From assembly GCA_964575895.1 (NCBI GenBank), contig CAZNTE010000007.1, positions 1 through 64,000 on the forward strand: a stretch of 64,000 bases of DNA, in the 5' to 3' direction. The first letter of the stretch is position 1. Each line of letters starts with the position of its first letter. Positions 53,399 to 61,846 of the stretch are shown piece by piece. A program made the position numbers and the translations under genes. The stretch is from Gudongella sp964575895. Lineage in GTDB: Bacteria > Bacillota > Clostridia > Tissierellales > Tissierellaceae. Under the pieces are notes generated by a model. The model was not told the DNA's origin and searched no databases. It saw only the letters and a program-made list of their open reading frames with translations.

Positions 53399-53833
53399 AT
53401 GAAAAATAAGAAGGAAAGGGAAAATTATTATTTGCCTATTGACGGAAAATTAATACCAGTATCTAGAGAGGTTTATGATAACTATTATACCCTAAAAAGA
53501 AGAGAACGATATTTAGAAGAAAATGACATAAGTAAGGGACTTTTATATTTTAGCAACTTTGATACAGAGGATGGTAATTTTATAGATAATGTTGCAGATA
53601 AAACGGTAAATGTAGAAAAGTTAGTAGAAACAGGAATGATGATAAGGGAATTATACAAGGCTTTAAATTCTTTAAATGAAGATGAAAGAGAATTGATAGA
53701 AAGAATCTTTTTTGAGGAAGAGGCTATCAGAGAAATTGCCCGTAATGAGAAAGTTAGCCATGTAGCAATCCAAAAAAGAAGAAATAGGATACTAAACAAA
53801 TTAAAAGAAATTCTAAAAGAATTAGAATACTAG
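53399..53833 (+). CDS. Sigma-70-like factor of the ICE control region
   Basis: A 144-residue protein comparable to the small sigma-like proteins of Tn916-family elements. The C-terminal region-4 helix-turn-helix is ELIERIFFEEEAIREIARNEKVSHVAIQKRRNRILNK in outline (about 95-135). The N-terminal REVYDNYYTLKRRERYLEE is typical of these ICE factors. Expression appears controlled at three levels: iteron promoter, two terminators and ribosome binding site hairpin with leader peptide. It probably directs transcription of the downstream recombination genes (inference). Confidence 0.82.
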   Translation: MKNKKERENYYLPIDGKLIPVSREVYDNYYTLKRRERYLEENDISKGLLYFSNFDTEDGNFIDNVADKTVNVEKLVETGMMIRELYKALNSLNEDERELIERIFFEEEAIREIARNEKVSHVAIQKRRNRILNKLKEILKELEY

Positions 53834-53841
53834 GTTACCAG

Positions 53842-53882
53842 CCCCCTTATTTTTCGGCTTATAAGTAAGGGGGTATTTTTTA
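53842..53882 (+). terminator. Terminator after the sigma-like gene
   Basis: CCCCCTTA (53842-53849) pairs with TAAGGGGG (53866-53873), followed by a T-rich tract. Confidence 0.8.
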
Positions 53883-53974
53883 TCCCAAATATTTGTACAT
53901 TGAAAATTTAATAGACCAAGCAGATACATTCTGTTCAGTATGAGCCTAGAAATAGAGAAATACTTATAATTATT

Positions 53975-54193
53975 TATTCTCTTATAACTACACTGTGGTA
54001 CTAGAAGAGCCACAGGCGAAGATGTACTGGCAGGTTAAAGATACTTCCGTATAGCCACAGCACGAGCGTTAAAAGCGTCCCACGCAATGGGTACGGCTCC
54101 TCATAAGAATGAGGAGAGGTAGAAATGCCTATGGAGTGGTTCTCTAACCATCGTCTGCAATGTCAGAAAACTTATTTACATATTAAGAGAATA
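53975..54193 (+). ncRNA. Structured RNA element, unknown class, before recombinase operon
   Basis: The 389-nt gene-free stretch 53834-54222 holds a terminator and then this element. TATTCTCTTA (53975-53984) pairs exactly with TAAGAGAATA (54184-54193), closing a roughly 220-nt domain. Inside are ordered hairpins: CTGTGG/CCACAG (53993/54010), ATAC-TTCC-GTAT, GTCCCA/TGGGTAC, CTCCTCAT-AAGA-ATGAGGAG, GGTA-GAAA-TGCC with a GNRA tetraloop, and TGGTT-CTCT-AACCA. Its GC content is clearly above the surroundings and no frame spans it. It ends about 14 nt before the ribosome binding site of the next gene, so it could be a cis-regulatory leader or a free RNA. I cannot match it to a known riboswitch. Confidence 0.62.
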
Positions 54194-54222
54194 GGCAATT
54201 TCAATTGGGAGGAGAGATGAGA

Positions 54223-54471
54223 ATGAATAAAAATACAAAGAGTCTATTTGAAGATGTGGATTTAACTATAATACCAGATATAAAGGATATTCATATTGAT
54301 CCCTTACTTCCAATAGAAAAAAGGATAGAAAAATACATTAAACAAAATCCTTATCCAGAGATATTAAAGATAGGTGATTACCATGTTAAATGTTCATATA
54401 GGGAAGGGGCAGGTAGATTAGAAAATAGATTAGATGAATATTTTAATTATTTGGCTGGAAAACAATATTAA
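54223..54471 (+). CDS. Small conserved protein preceding ICE recombinases
   Basis: An 82-residue protein; ATG 54223 with GGGAGGAG. The pattern L-P-I-E-K-R-I-E-K-Y-I-K-Q-N-P-Y-P, then IGDYHVKCSYREGAG and LENRLDEYF, is one I recall from small ORFs near recombinase or relaxase genes of Tn1549-type elements; the family name is uncertain. It lies between the structured RNA and the recombinases, so it may help excision, like an Xis or TnpW-type accessory. Confidence 0.6.
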   Translation: MNKNTKSLFEDVDLTIIPDIKDIHIDPLLPIEKRIEKYIKQNPYPEILKIGDYHVKCSYREGAGRLENRLDEYFNYLAGKQY

Positions 54472-54576
54472 AACAACACTTGAATAATAGGACATTATAT
54501 TGTACAATTATAATCAGGATAGAGCTTCTACCTGATTATCCATTTTGCTCGAATAGATGATTGGGAGGAAGCGTAG

Positions 54577-56220
54577 ATGAAAAAAATAAATGTAGCCCTT
54601 TATCTTCGTCTATCCAAGGATGATGGAGATGAAAGCAGGCAAGAAAGTAATAGTATCACCAATCAAAGAAATTTATTAAGGACGTTTGTAAAGTCCCATG
54701 AAAATATGGTTATCTATGATGAATATATAGATGACGGATTTAGTGGGGCTAATTTTCAACGTCCTTCTTTTATTAGAATGATTGCTGATATGGAATTAGG
54801 ACTTATTGATTGTGTCATTACTAAGGATCTTTCAAGATTTGGAAGGGATTATATTGAGGCTGGAAGGTATATCCAAAGGATATTTCCTAATTATGGAGTT
54901 AGATTTATAGCTGTAAATGATAATTATGACAGTGCTACAGCTGACCAGGCAGAAGCTAATTTAGTCTTACCAGTTAAGAATTTTGTAAATGATAGTTATT
55001 GTAGGGATATATCAACAAAGGTTAGAACAAGCCAACATATTAAAAGATTAAATGGTGAATATATAGGAAGTTTTCCTGTGTTTGGATATAAGAAGGATCC
55101 AAACAATAAAAATCAACTTATTGTAGATGTAGAGGCATCAGAAATTGTTAAAATGATTTTCCAATGGAAGTTAAAAGGATTTAGCTCAAAGGCAATAGCT
55201 GATAAATTAAATGTTCTAAAAATAGATTCGCCTCTAACATATAAAAAACGAAAGGGTAGCAAATTTAGGACTAGCTTTAATGATAATAAAGAGACAAAGT
55301 GGACAGCTGTAAGTGTTGGTAGAGTTCTTAGTAATGCTGTTTATATAGGAATATTGGAGCAGGGTAAATCTGCTAAAATTAATTATAAACTTAAAAAGGA
55401 AGTTGACAAACCTAAAGAAGACTGGATTATAGTTGAAGATGCCCATGAGACAATAGTATCCAAAGAAATATTTGCTAATGTACAAAGATTACTAAAAAGA
55501 GATTTAAGATTAGAGGATAGTAAGAAAAATCCTCATATATTTTCTGGGATGTTATTTTGTTCTGATTGTGGCAGAGCATTAATTAGAAGAGTCAATAACT
55601 ATAAAGGCAATAAGAGGGTATTTTATATTTGTTCTAGTTATAACAATGGGAAATCATGTACCCGACATAGTATATCAGAGGATGTGCTAATAGAAATTGT
55701 ATTATCAGCTTTAAACAAGCATATATCTTTGACTGAATATTATTGGGAGGAAGTAAATAAATTAGCAAATAACAATTTTTCAGAGGAAGATGCTTTAGAG
55801 TTAGATAATAGAATAAGATTATTAGAAGAAGAAAGAAAAAAATATGAAGCTTTAAAATCATCTTTATATGAAGATATGAAGGATGGATTAATAGATGAAA
55901 AAGAATTTGCTAGCTTTAGGTCAAACTACACCTTGAAAATAGATGAAATAAAACGAGCAATGAAAAATCACCAGGAATTAATCGGCAAAGTGTTCAAAAA
56001 GGGAATAGATTCTAAAGAAAAGATAAATAACATACTACAATTTAAAAATTTAACAGAATTAGACAGAATGAGTATGGTCTTATTTATAGACAAAATTATA
56101 ATTGGTGAGAATAAAGAGATAGAAATAGAATTTAACCATGAAGACGAATTAAATATAATAAGCAAAATTTTAGATGAAACAGATAACTTTATACCACAGG
56201 CTAAGAGAGAGGTGGTATAA
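54577..56220 (+). CDS. Large serine recombinase 1
   Basis: A 547-residue TnpX/TndX-class recombinase. Catalytic S13 is in ALYLRLSKDDGD, and the resolvase core (SNSITNQRNLL, DLSRFGRDYIEAG) is at 1-150. The recombinase domain follows, then a zinc ribbon (LFCSDCGRALIRR ... YICSSY ... SCTRHSI, about 326-365). A coiled-coil C-terminus (LEEERKKYEALKSSLYEDM) is present. GGGAGGAAG precedes ATG. Its stop abuts the next GTG. Together with the next two genes it probably integrates and excises the ICE at the GG core. Confidence 0.93.
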   Translation: MKKINVALYLRLSKDDGDESRQESNSITNQRNLLRTFVKSHENMVIYDEYIDDGFSGANFQRPSFIRMIADMELGLIDCVITKDLSRFGRDYIEAGRYIQRIFPNYGVRFIAVNDNYDSATADQAEANLVLPVKNFVNDSYCRDISTKVRTSQHIKRLNGEYIGSFPVFGYKKDPNNKNQLIVDVEASEIVKMIFQWKLKGFSSKAIADKLNVLKIDSPLTYKKRKGSKFRTSFNDNKETKWTAVSVGRVLSNAVYIGILEQGKSAKINYKLKKEVDKPKEDWIIVEDAHETIVSKEIFANVQRLLKRDLRLEDSKKNPHIFSGMLFCSDCGRALIRRVNNYKGNKRVFYICSSYNNGKSCTRHSISEDVLIEIVLSALNKHISLTEYYWEEVNKLANNNFSEEDALELDNRIRLLEEERKKYEALKSSLYEDMKDGLIDEKEFASFRSNYTLKIDEIKRAMKNHQELIGKVFKKGIDSKEKINNILQFKNLTELDRMSMVLFIDKIIIGENKEIEIEFNHEDELNIISKILDETDNFIPQAKREVV

Positions 56221-57918
56221 GTGGCTAGAACTGCAGATAGATATTTAAAGAAAGATAAGAAAATAGAATATGAAAAAATAGAAAAATTCCATGCAGGAAT
56301 TTATACAAGGCTATCTTCAGATAAAAGATATGGTGAAAGGAAACCATCAGATTCTATAAATGGGCAAATTAATATAGCTATGGAGTATGTAAAGGATCAT
56401 CCAGAAATCATAATACAAGAAGTGTATACAGACTATGAATATTCTGGCACTAATTTTGAAAGACCTGCTTTTAAAAGGATGATGGAAGATATAAGGATTG
56501 GTAAAATTAATTGTATTATTATAAAGGACTTGTCCAGACTAGGAAGAGAATATTTAGAAGTTGGGTCTTTAATAGAGAAAGTATTTCCATTCTTAGGAGT
56601 AAGGTTTATTTCAATCAATGATAGTTTTGATACTCTTAATCCTCCCAGTGATGGAAAATCTCTAGAGGTGACATTGAAGAATATAGTTAATGATATGTAT
56701 GCTAAGGATATCGCTAAACGAATAAAGGAATCCAAGGTAAATATAATGGAGAAAGGATACTTTGTTGGTAGTGTTCCACCTTATGGATATAAGGTAATAA
56801 AGAAAAAAGAAGGGCAAATACTGGAGAAGGATTCAAATACTGGACCTATAATAAAAGAAATATTTGAATTATCTGCTACAGGCTCATCAAATCTACAAAT
56901 TGTAAATTATTTAAAAGAAAAAGGATATACAAGTCCAATGCAGTATTATAAGACGGGCAGAGTATATATTACAGAAAATGAAAGATCAGGCTGGAATGTA
57001 GGTACTTTAGCCAAATTACTAAAAAATGAAGCTTATATAGGGGATATGGTTCAAGGAAAAAAACAACAAGATTTGGTTAAAGGTATAGAACAGTATTATA
57101 CAGATGAGGAAGATTGGTATGTTGTTGAAAATACTCATGAGCCTATTATAACAAGAGAGTTATTTGATAAAGTTCAAAAGGAATTAATAAAAAGAATGGA
57201 TAATTCTAAATTTGCAACTAGAAGAGATGATTTTCCCGTAAAAAAGAATTGGAAGTACAAAGGTTTATTCTTCTGTGGCCATTGTGGTCTTGAGATGCCG
57301 TTACAAACATATGTTAGAAATTTAAAGGATAAATCTGAAAGAGTCTATAAATTTAACTGTAATAGGAACTATCGTCCTATAGAAGAAAGATGTCGTAATC
57401 ATATATTTGAATATGAAATAGACGAAATAATACTTAAAACTGTAAATTATATTATTTCACTGGCTCATATAGACAATAGAAAATTAATAGATTCAAATAA
57501 GCAATACTTTGATTACCAAGAATCTGATATGGAAAAGGGAATTAATAAATGCAATAAAAGTATTGGTAATTTGAAGCTTGGTTTTGAGTTGCAATATGAA
57601 ACTTATGTATTAGGCAAGATTTCAAAAGATGAGTTTTTAAAATTTAGAGAGGAAAATATAGAAGAAAAAGCAAGATTAGAGAAAAGGATAGGAGAATTAG
57701 AAAAGAAAATAATTATTCTTAAGAAGTCTTATAGAAAGCATTTAAAATGGATGGATACTATCCTAAGCAAAAAGGAAATAAAAAAATTAGATCAAGAAAT
57801 ATTAAATTCATTAATAGAAAGGATTGATTTATATAGAAATAGGGAAGTTTCAGTAGAGTTTAGATGTGAACTAGCTTTTAAAGAACAATTTAATAAGGAT
57901 GTAGGGGAAGGTGAATAA
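56221..57918 (+). CDS. Large serine recombinase 2
   Basis: A 565-residue serine recombinase with a 25-residue N-terminal extension; catalytic S32 in GIYTRLSSDKRYG. DLSRLGREYLEVGS and YAKDIAKRIKESK mark the catalytic domain. The zinc ribbon is FFCGHCGLEMPL ... FNCNRNY ... RCRNHIF, and a helical C-terminus follows. GTG start immediately after recombinase 1, so translation is coupled. Divergence between the three copies suggests distinct subunits rather than recent duplication. Confidence 0.92.
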   Translation: MARTADRYLKKDKKIEYEKIEKFHAGIYTRLSSDKRYGERKPSDSINGQINIAMEYVKDHPEIIIQEVYTDYEYSGTNFERPAFKRMMEDIRIGKINCIIIKDLSRLGREYLEVGSLIEKVFPFLGVRFISINDSFDTLNPPSDGKSLEVTLKNIVNDMYAKDIAKRIKESKVNIMEKGYFVGSVPPYGYKVIKKKEGQILEKDSNTGPIIKEIFELSATGSSNLQIVNYLKEKGYTSPMQYYKTGRVYITENERSGWNVGTLAKLLKNEAYIGDMVQGKKQQDLVKGIEQYYTDEEDWYVVENTHEPIITRELFDKVQKELIKRMDNSKFATRRDDFPVKKNWKYKGLFFCGHCGLEMPLQTYVRNLKDKSERVYKFNCNRNYRPIEERCRNHIFEYEIDEIILKTVNYIISLAHIDNRKLIDSNKQYFDYQESDMEKGINKCNKSIGNLKLGFELQYETYVLGKISKDEFLKFREENIEEKARLEKRIGELEKKIIILKKSYRKHLKWMDTILSKKEIKKLDQEILNSLIERIDLYRNREVSVEFRCELAFKEQFNKDVGEGE

Positions 57919-57920
57919 CA

Positions 57921-59477
57921 ATGACTACTATTGCTATGTATTTAAGATTATCAGAAGAAGATACGAATAAGGAAGAGGAAAGTAATAGTATAGTTGGGCA
58001 GAGATATATAATTGAAAATTATATCAGAAAAAATAAAATTTACCCAACCTATGAAATTACTGAGTTTATAGATGATGGTTATAGTGGAACCAACATGAAT
58101 AGACCAGGTATTCAAAGTTTGTTAGAGCAAATTAAGATAGGTAATATTAAATGTGTAATAGTAAAGGATTTATCTAGGTTTTCTAGGGATTATCTTGAAT
58201 TAGGTTCCTATATGGAGCAAATTTTTCCATTTATGAAGATTAGATTTATTGCTATAAATGACAATTATGATAGTGAAAAAACTACAGGTGGAATTGGAGA
58301 GATGGATATCCAGTTCAAGGGATTACTTTATGATTTTTATTCAAAAGATTTATCTACAAAAGTTAAAAGCAATAGAAATGCACTAGTGAGGAATGGGAAG
58401 GCAATTACTTGGGCGGCTCCATATGGCTATATAAAGGATCCGATGGATAATAATAAATATATAATTGATGAGGAAACTGCACCTGTAGTAAGGCTGATTT
58501 ACGATTTGGTATTAGAGGATTTATCACTTCATAAAATTGCCAAGATATTAAATGAAAAAGAAATTCCAACACCTGCAATGAGAAAATCGCAATTAACAAA
58601 GATGAACTATAACTTGGTAAGAGATAAACCAAAAATATGGAATTTAAGTGCACTAAGTAGAATAACTAGCAATTATGTGTATACAGGGGCACTAGTATCA
58701 AATACAAGTAGTATCAAGGAAGTGGGAAGTGGAAGGTCGCTTTCAAATCCTAAGGAAGACTGGATTATAGTTGAAGAAACTCATGAAGCAATTGTTTCTA
58801 AGGAAGAGTTTGATAAGGTTCAAGAAATTAAGAAGGGCAGAATAGGAACCTATAAACATGGTAAAAGGACAAGTAGTCCATTGGAAGATATTATGGAATG
58901 TAGTTATTGTAAAAGAAAAATGACATATGGATCATTTAAGGGTAATGATAGATATTTTTATTGTAGAATGAGTAGGATAGCAGACTTAGGGTGTGTTGAG
59001 GGCAAAATAGGAGTAGACTCTTTGGAGAAAACCATATTTGAAGCAATAAATCATCATTTAAAGCTATATTCAGTTGCTATAGATAATTATGAAAAAATAA
59101 AAAAGGTTAAAGATGAAGACGAGATTTTGGTAAGGGATAAAAATAGGGAAGATGAATTATGTATAGAAAAAACTAAAAAGATAATTCAGGAAGATTATGA
59201 AAAGTTTAAATTAGGAGAATTATCAAGAGAAGAATTTATAACAAGAAAAAAACTGGCTAATGATGAAATAGAAGATAAAAAAAAAGGGATAGAAGAAAGA
59301 AAGATTATTAATGATGAAAAGCACACACAAATAGAAAAAGAGTTTGATTGTTTTGCTGAAGTGAAAGGATTCTTGAAAGCTAAAACTATAACCAAAGAAA
59401 TGGTAGAAACTCTAATTGAAAAAGTAATATTAGAAGATAAAAACAAGATGGAGATTATCTGGAAATTCGATGTTTAA
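57921..59477 (+). CDS. Large serine recombinase 3
   Basis: A 518-residue serine recombinase; catalytic S11 in AMYLRLSEEDTN. DLSRFSRDYLELGS and FYSKDLSTKVKS mark the catalytic domain. The zinc ribbon is MECSYCKRKMTYG ... FYCRMSR ... GCVEGKI. The C-terminal half is very basic and acidic helical. It follows recombinase 2 by 2 nt and is the last ICE gene; a 19-bp terminator and attR come next. Confidence 0.92.
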   Translation: MTTIAMYLRLSEEDTNKEEESNSIVGQRYIIENYIRKNKIYPTYEITEFIDDGYSGTNMNRPGIQSLLEQIKIGNIKCVIVKDLSRFSRDYLELGSYMEQIFPFMKIRFIAINDNYDSEKTTGGIGEMDIQFKGLLYDFYSKDLSTKVKSNRNALVRNGKAITWAAPYGYIKDPMDNNKYIIDEETAPVVRLIYDLVLEDLSLHKIAKILNEKEIPTPAMRKSQLTKMNYNLVRDKPKIWNLSALSRITSNYVYTGALVSNTSSIKEVGSGRSLSNPKEDWIIVEETHEAIVSKEEFDKVQEIKKGRIGTYKHGKRTSSPLEDIMECSYCKRKMTYGSFKGNDRYFYCRMSRIADLGCVEGKIGVDSLEKTIFEAINHHLKLYSVAIDNYEKIKKVKDEDEILVRDKNREDELCIEKTKKIIQEDYEKFKLGELSREEFITRKKLANDEIEDKKKGIEERKIINDEKHTQIEKEFDCFAEVKGFLKAKTITKEMVETLIEKVILEDKNKMEIIWKFDV

Positions 59478-59521
59478 AATTTAAATAATACGGGTCTAAA
59501 CAGGGAGTGATTTCTTGAAAG

Positions 59522-59576
59522 ACCTAAAAGCAAAAGAGCTATTCTTTGGAAGAGCTCTTTTGTTTTTAGGTTTTAA
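59522..59576 (+). terminator. Terminator after the recombinase operon
   Basis: A 19-bp stem, ACCTAAAAGCAAAAGAGCT (59522-59540) with AGCTCTTTTGTTTTTAGGT (59553-59571), followed by T-rich sequence, closes the ICE. Between it and attR are AT-rich bases with GATTG/CAATC and a 10-bp TATA-rich tract but no gene. Confidence 0.8.
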
Positions 59577-59687
59577 ATATATTGAATATGCTTAAAGATT
59601 GATATAATGACAATCTATAATATAATAGTAATTAAGGAAGGAATGGAACTTAAAAAGCAAATTAGAATTAAAACATAAAAATATTTT

Positions 59688-59722
59688 GTGTCAGTAACTT
59701 TACACGAGCGGGAACAGGTGGA
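59688..59722. other. attR: right attachment site of the ICE
   Basis: The element arm GTGTCAGTAACTTTACACG (59688-59706) is followed by AGCG, the GG crossover (59711-59712) and the host half AACAGGTGGA. Joined to the left end, this arm and 60-78 make a dyad with 4 nt on each side of GG. The reconstructed empty site reads TGTTGT-GG-AACAGG, with CCTGTT/AACAGG as an imperfect attB dyad whose centre is one base off the GG. Confidence 0.75.
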
Positions 59723-60664
59723 TTTTTTCTAGCATCCTACGATTATATCAGCCAATCCCATGACCTAAATAGGGATGAAAAGGAGTTTTTAAAGAATAAA
59801 ACTTTCTATGGTAATGAAATTGTAGCCAATACTAGACGTCTTTGCTTGATGAATATGTTTTTACATAATATAGGTGAGATTGATGGTAAAAGTTTTATTT
59901 CTTCCGCAGATGCCTTAATAGCAGATGAAGGCAATAGATATGATTATGTTCTGGCTAATCCACCTTTTGGGAAGAAATCCTCTATGACTATTACTAATGA
60001 AGAGGGTGAGCAAGTTAAGGAGGATTTAGTCTACAATAGGCAAGACTTTTGGGTGACCACATCAAATAAACAATTAAACTTTTTACAGCATATAAGAACT
60101 CTCTTAAAAGAAAATGGACAGGCTGCAGTAGTTCTTCCTGATAATGTATTATTTGAAGGTGGAGCAGGAGAAACAGTTAGAAAAGAACTTTTAAAGACTA
60201 CAGAGCTTCACACAATACTAAGGTTGCCAACAGGGATATTTTATAGACCAGGTGTTAAGGCTAATGTACTCTTCTTTGATAATAGACCAGGAGCCAGAGA
60301 CCCTTGGACAAAAGAAGTATGGTTTTATGACTATAGGACCAATATCCACCATACTTTGAAGAAGAAACCAATGCAATTTGAGGACTTAGAGGATTTTATA
60401 AAATGCTACAATCCATCCAATAGACATGATAGGCGGGAAACATGGTCAGAAGAAAATCCAGAAGGAAGATGGAGAAAATATAGATATGATGAAATCATAG
60501 AAAGAGACAAAACAAGCTTGGATATATTTTGGCTTAAGGATGATAGTTTAACAGATTTAGAAAACTTGCCAGATCCAGATATTTTAGCTAATGGAATAAT
60601 AGAAAACATAGAGGCAGGGCTAGAGAGTTTCCAAGCTCTGATGGAAACCCTGAATGGAGAGTAG
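59711..60664 (+). pseudogene. hsdM: Type I restriction methylase HsdM, 3' part
   Basis: From attR the frame reads GTGGFFLASYDYISQS, continuing AdoMet motif I begun at 3-55, then VLANPPFGKKSSM (catalytic NPPF), NFLQHIRTLLKENGQAAVVLPDNVLFEGGAGE, LRLPTGIFYRPGVKANVLFF and a normal C-terminus. About 317 codons are intact; a protein could only start at a TTG/ATG near 59846 and would lack motif I. The ICE thus inactivates the methylase by splitting its most conserved motif. Excision should restore it exactly. Confidence 0.85.
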
Positions 60665-60825
60665 TTCGAGGCTATGTAAGATGTATAATGCAATAAATTT
60701 TAAGGGGACTTTTTTATAAAGCAAGAGTTGGAGGATATTATTATTTAAAAAACCCTATGATGGTAAGGAGCTTATGATATTTTATGAAGAGATGATATTT
60801 AAGTGTCTGAGTAAGAGGTGAAAAT

Positions 60826-61776
60826 ATGGTCTGGTCTATTAAAAATGAATTGATAGAAAAATCAAAAGAAGCAATGATGTCTGCAATACAAATATATAAT
60901 AACCCTCTAATAAAATTTAAATCTGAAATTTTCATTGTCACATCTGTAATTTCTTGGACGTATTTAATGCATGCCTATTACCGTAGCATAAATGTAGATT
61001 ATAGGTATTATAAAATGCAAGGTAAAAGAAAAAGCTATGATAGGACTAAGCATAAAGCATATAAATATTGGGACTTAGAAAGATGCTTAAATGATAAAGA
61101 GTGTCCTTTAGATAAGGGAACGATTTTAAATTTAAAGTTTTTAATCGGGATTAGACATGAAATTGAGCATCAAAGAACAGATAAAATTGATGATTATATT
61201 GGAGCGAAACTCCAGGCTTGCTCATTAAACTATAATAGAGAATTGGTAAAGTTATTTGGAGAAAAACATAGCATTCAATCACAGCTTAGCCTAGCTATTC
61301 AGCTAACACCATTAAATCCTTTACAAGAACAACAGTTGAGAAAAGAAGCTGATAATCTAAAATATTCTAATATCATCAAATTTGTAACAGAATTTGAAGC
61401 AGGATTATCAGATGAAGAATTAAAATTACAGTCGTATGCGTACAGAGTTGTATATGTTCCTATTTCGGTAAATAGAGCTAATCAAGCTGATAAAGCTGTA
61501 GAATTTATAAAAGCTGGTAGTGAAAATGCAAAAAATGTAGAAAAAGTACTAATTCGGGGTGTTGAAAAACCTAAATATTTACCATCACAAATTGTAAAAA
61601 GAATGAATGACGAAGGGTATGAAAAGTTTTCTATGCACTATCATACTCAACTTTGGCAAAATAAAGACGCAAGAAATCCTAGGTATAATTATGGAGTGTA
61701 TGTAGCCAAACAATGGTATTGGTATGAAAATTGGTTAGATGTTGTAAGGGAATACTGTCAAGAAAGTCATTCATAA
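60826..61776 (+). CDS. DUF3644 protein of the type I RM locus
   Basis: A 316-residue protein; AAGAGGTG precedes ATG. Characteristic N-terminus WSIKNELIEKSKEAMMSAIQIYNNP and core FLIGIRHEIEHQRTDKID (a HEPN-like R-x4-6-H arrangement, IRHEIEH), then VYVPISVNRANQADKAVEFI. DUF3644 proteins commonly sit inside type I restriction loci near hsdM/hsdS, as here; the function is unknown and an RNase role is only suggested. It starts 162 nt after hsdM. Confidence 0.8.
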   Translation: MVWSIKNELIEKSKEAMMSAIQIYNNPLIKFKSEIFIVTSVISWTYLMHAYYRSINVDYRYYKMQGKRKSYDRTKHKAYKYWDLERCLNDKECPLDKGTILNLKFLIGIRHEIEHQRTDKIDDYIGAKLQACSLNYNRELVKLFGEKHSIQSQLSLAIQLTPLNPLQEQQLRKEADNLKYSNIIKFVTEFEAGLSDEELKLQSYAYRVVYVPISVNRANQADKAVEFIKAGSENAKNVEKVLIRGVEKPKYLPSQIVKRMNDEGYEKFSMHYHTQLWQNKDARNPRYNYGVYVAKQWYWYENWLDVVREYCQESHS

Positions 61777-61846
61777 CCAAACTTAAAATCTTTACGAAAA
61801 TTTGATTAGGATGAATTTAAAATTATTAATTGGTCAGGGGGCAAAA

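Larger units (their letters stand above)
56..59712. mobile_element. Tn1549/CTn-like integrative conjugative element carrying IetAS and BREX
   Basis: Between the two halves of hsdM lies a full conjugative element of about 59.7 kb: RepA_N initiator, T4SS genes (PcfB, VirD4, Maff2, VirB6-like, PrgI, VirB4, cell-wall hydrolase), topoisomerase III, giant methylase-helicase, relaxase with MobC, an ImmR/ImmA-type switch, a sigma-like factor and three large serine recombinases. Backbone order matches the Tn1549/CTn class known from Firmicutes. The boundaries are set by two criteria that agree: restoration of the hsdM motif, and a dyad-symmetric attP when the ends are joined at GG (54-55 with 59711-59712). 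No antibiotic-resistance gene was seen; the cargo is mainly phage defence. Confidence 0.88.

Noticed and set aside
53975..54193. RNA-like element considered as a group II intron remnant or c-di-GMP riboswitch
   Set aside because: No domain V sequence, no reverse transcriptase gene and none of the conserved GEMM tetraloop-receptor sequence; left unclassified.
76..59709. The 8-mer ACACGAGC occurs at both ends (76-83 and 59702-59709) as a direct repeat that could be the att core
   Set aside because: Using it as core does not restore the hsdM frame, and at both ends it lies in or next to the inverted arms. The GG dinucleotide satisfies both frame and symmetry.
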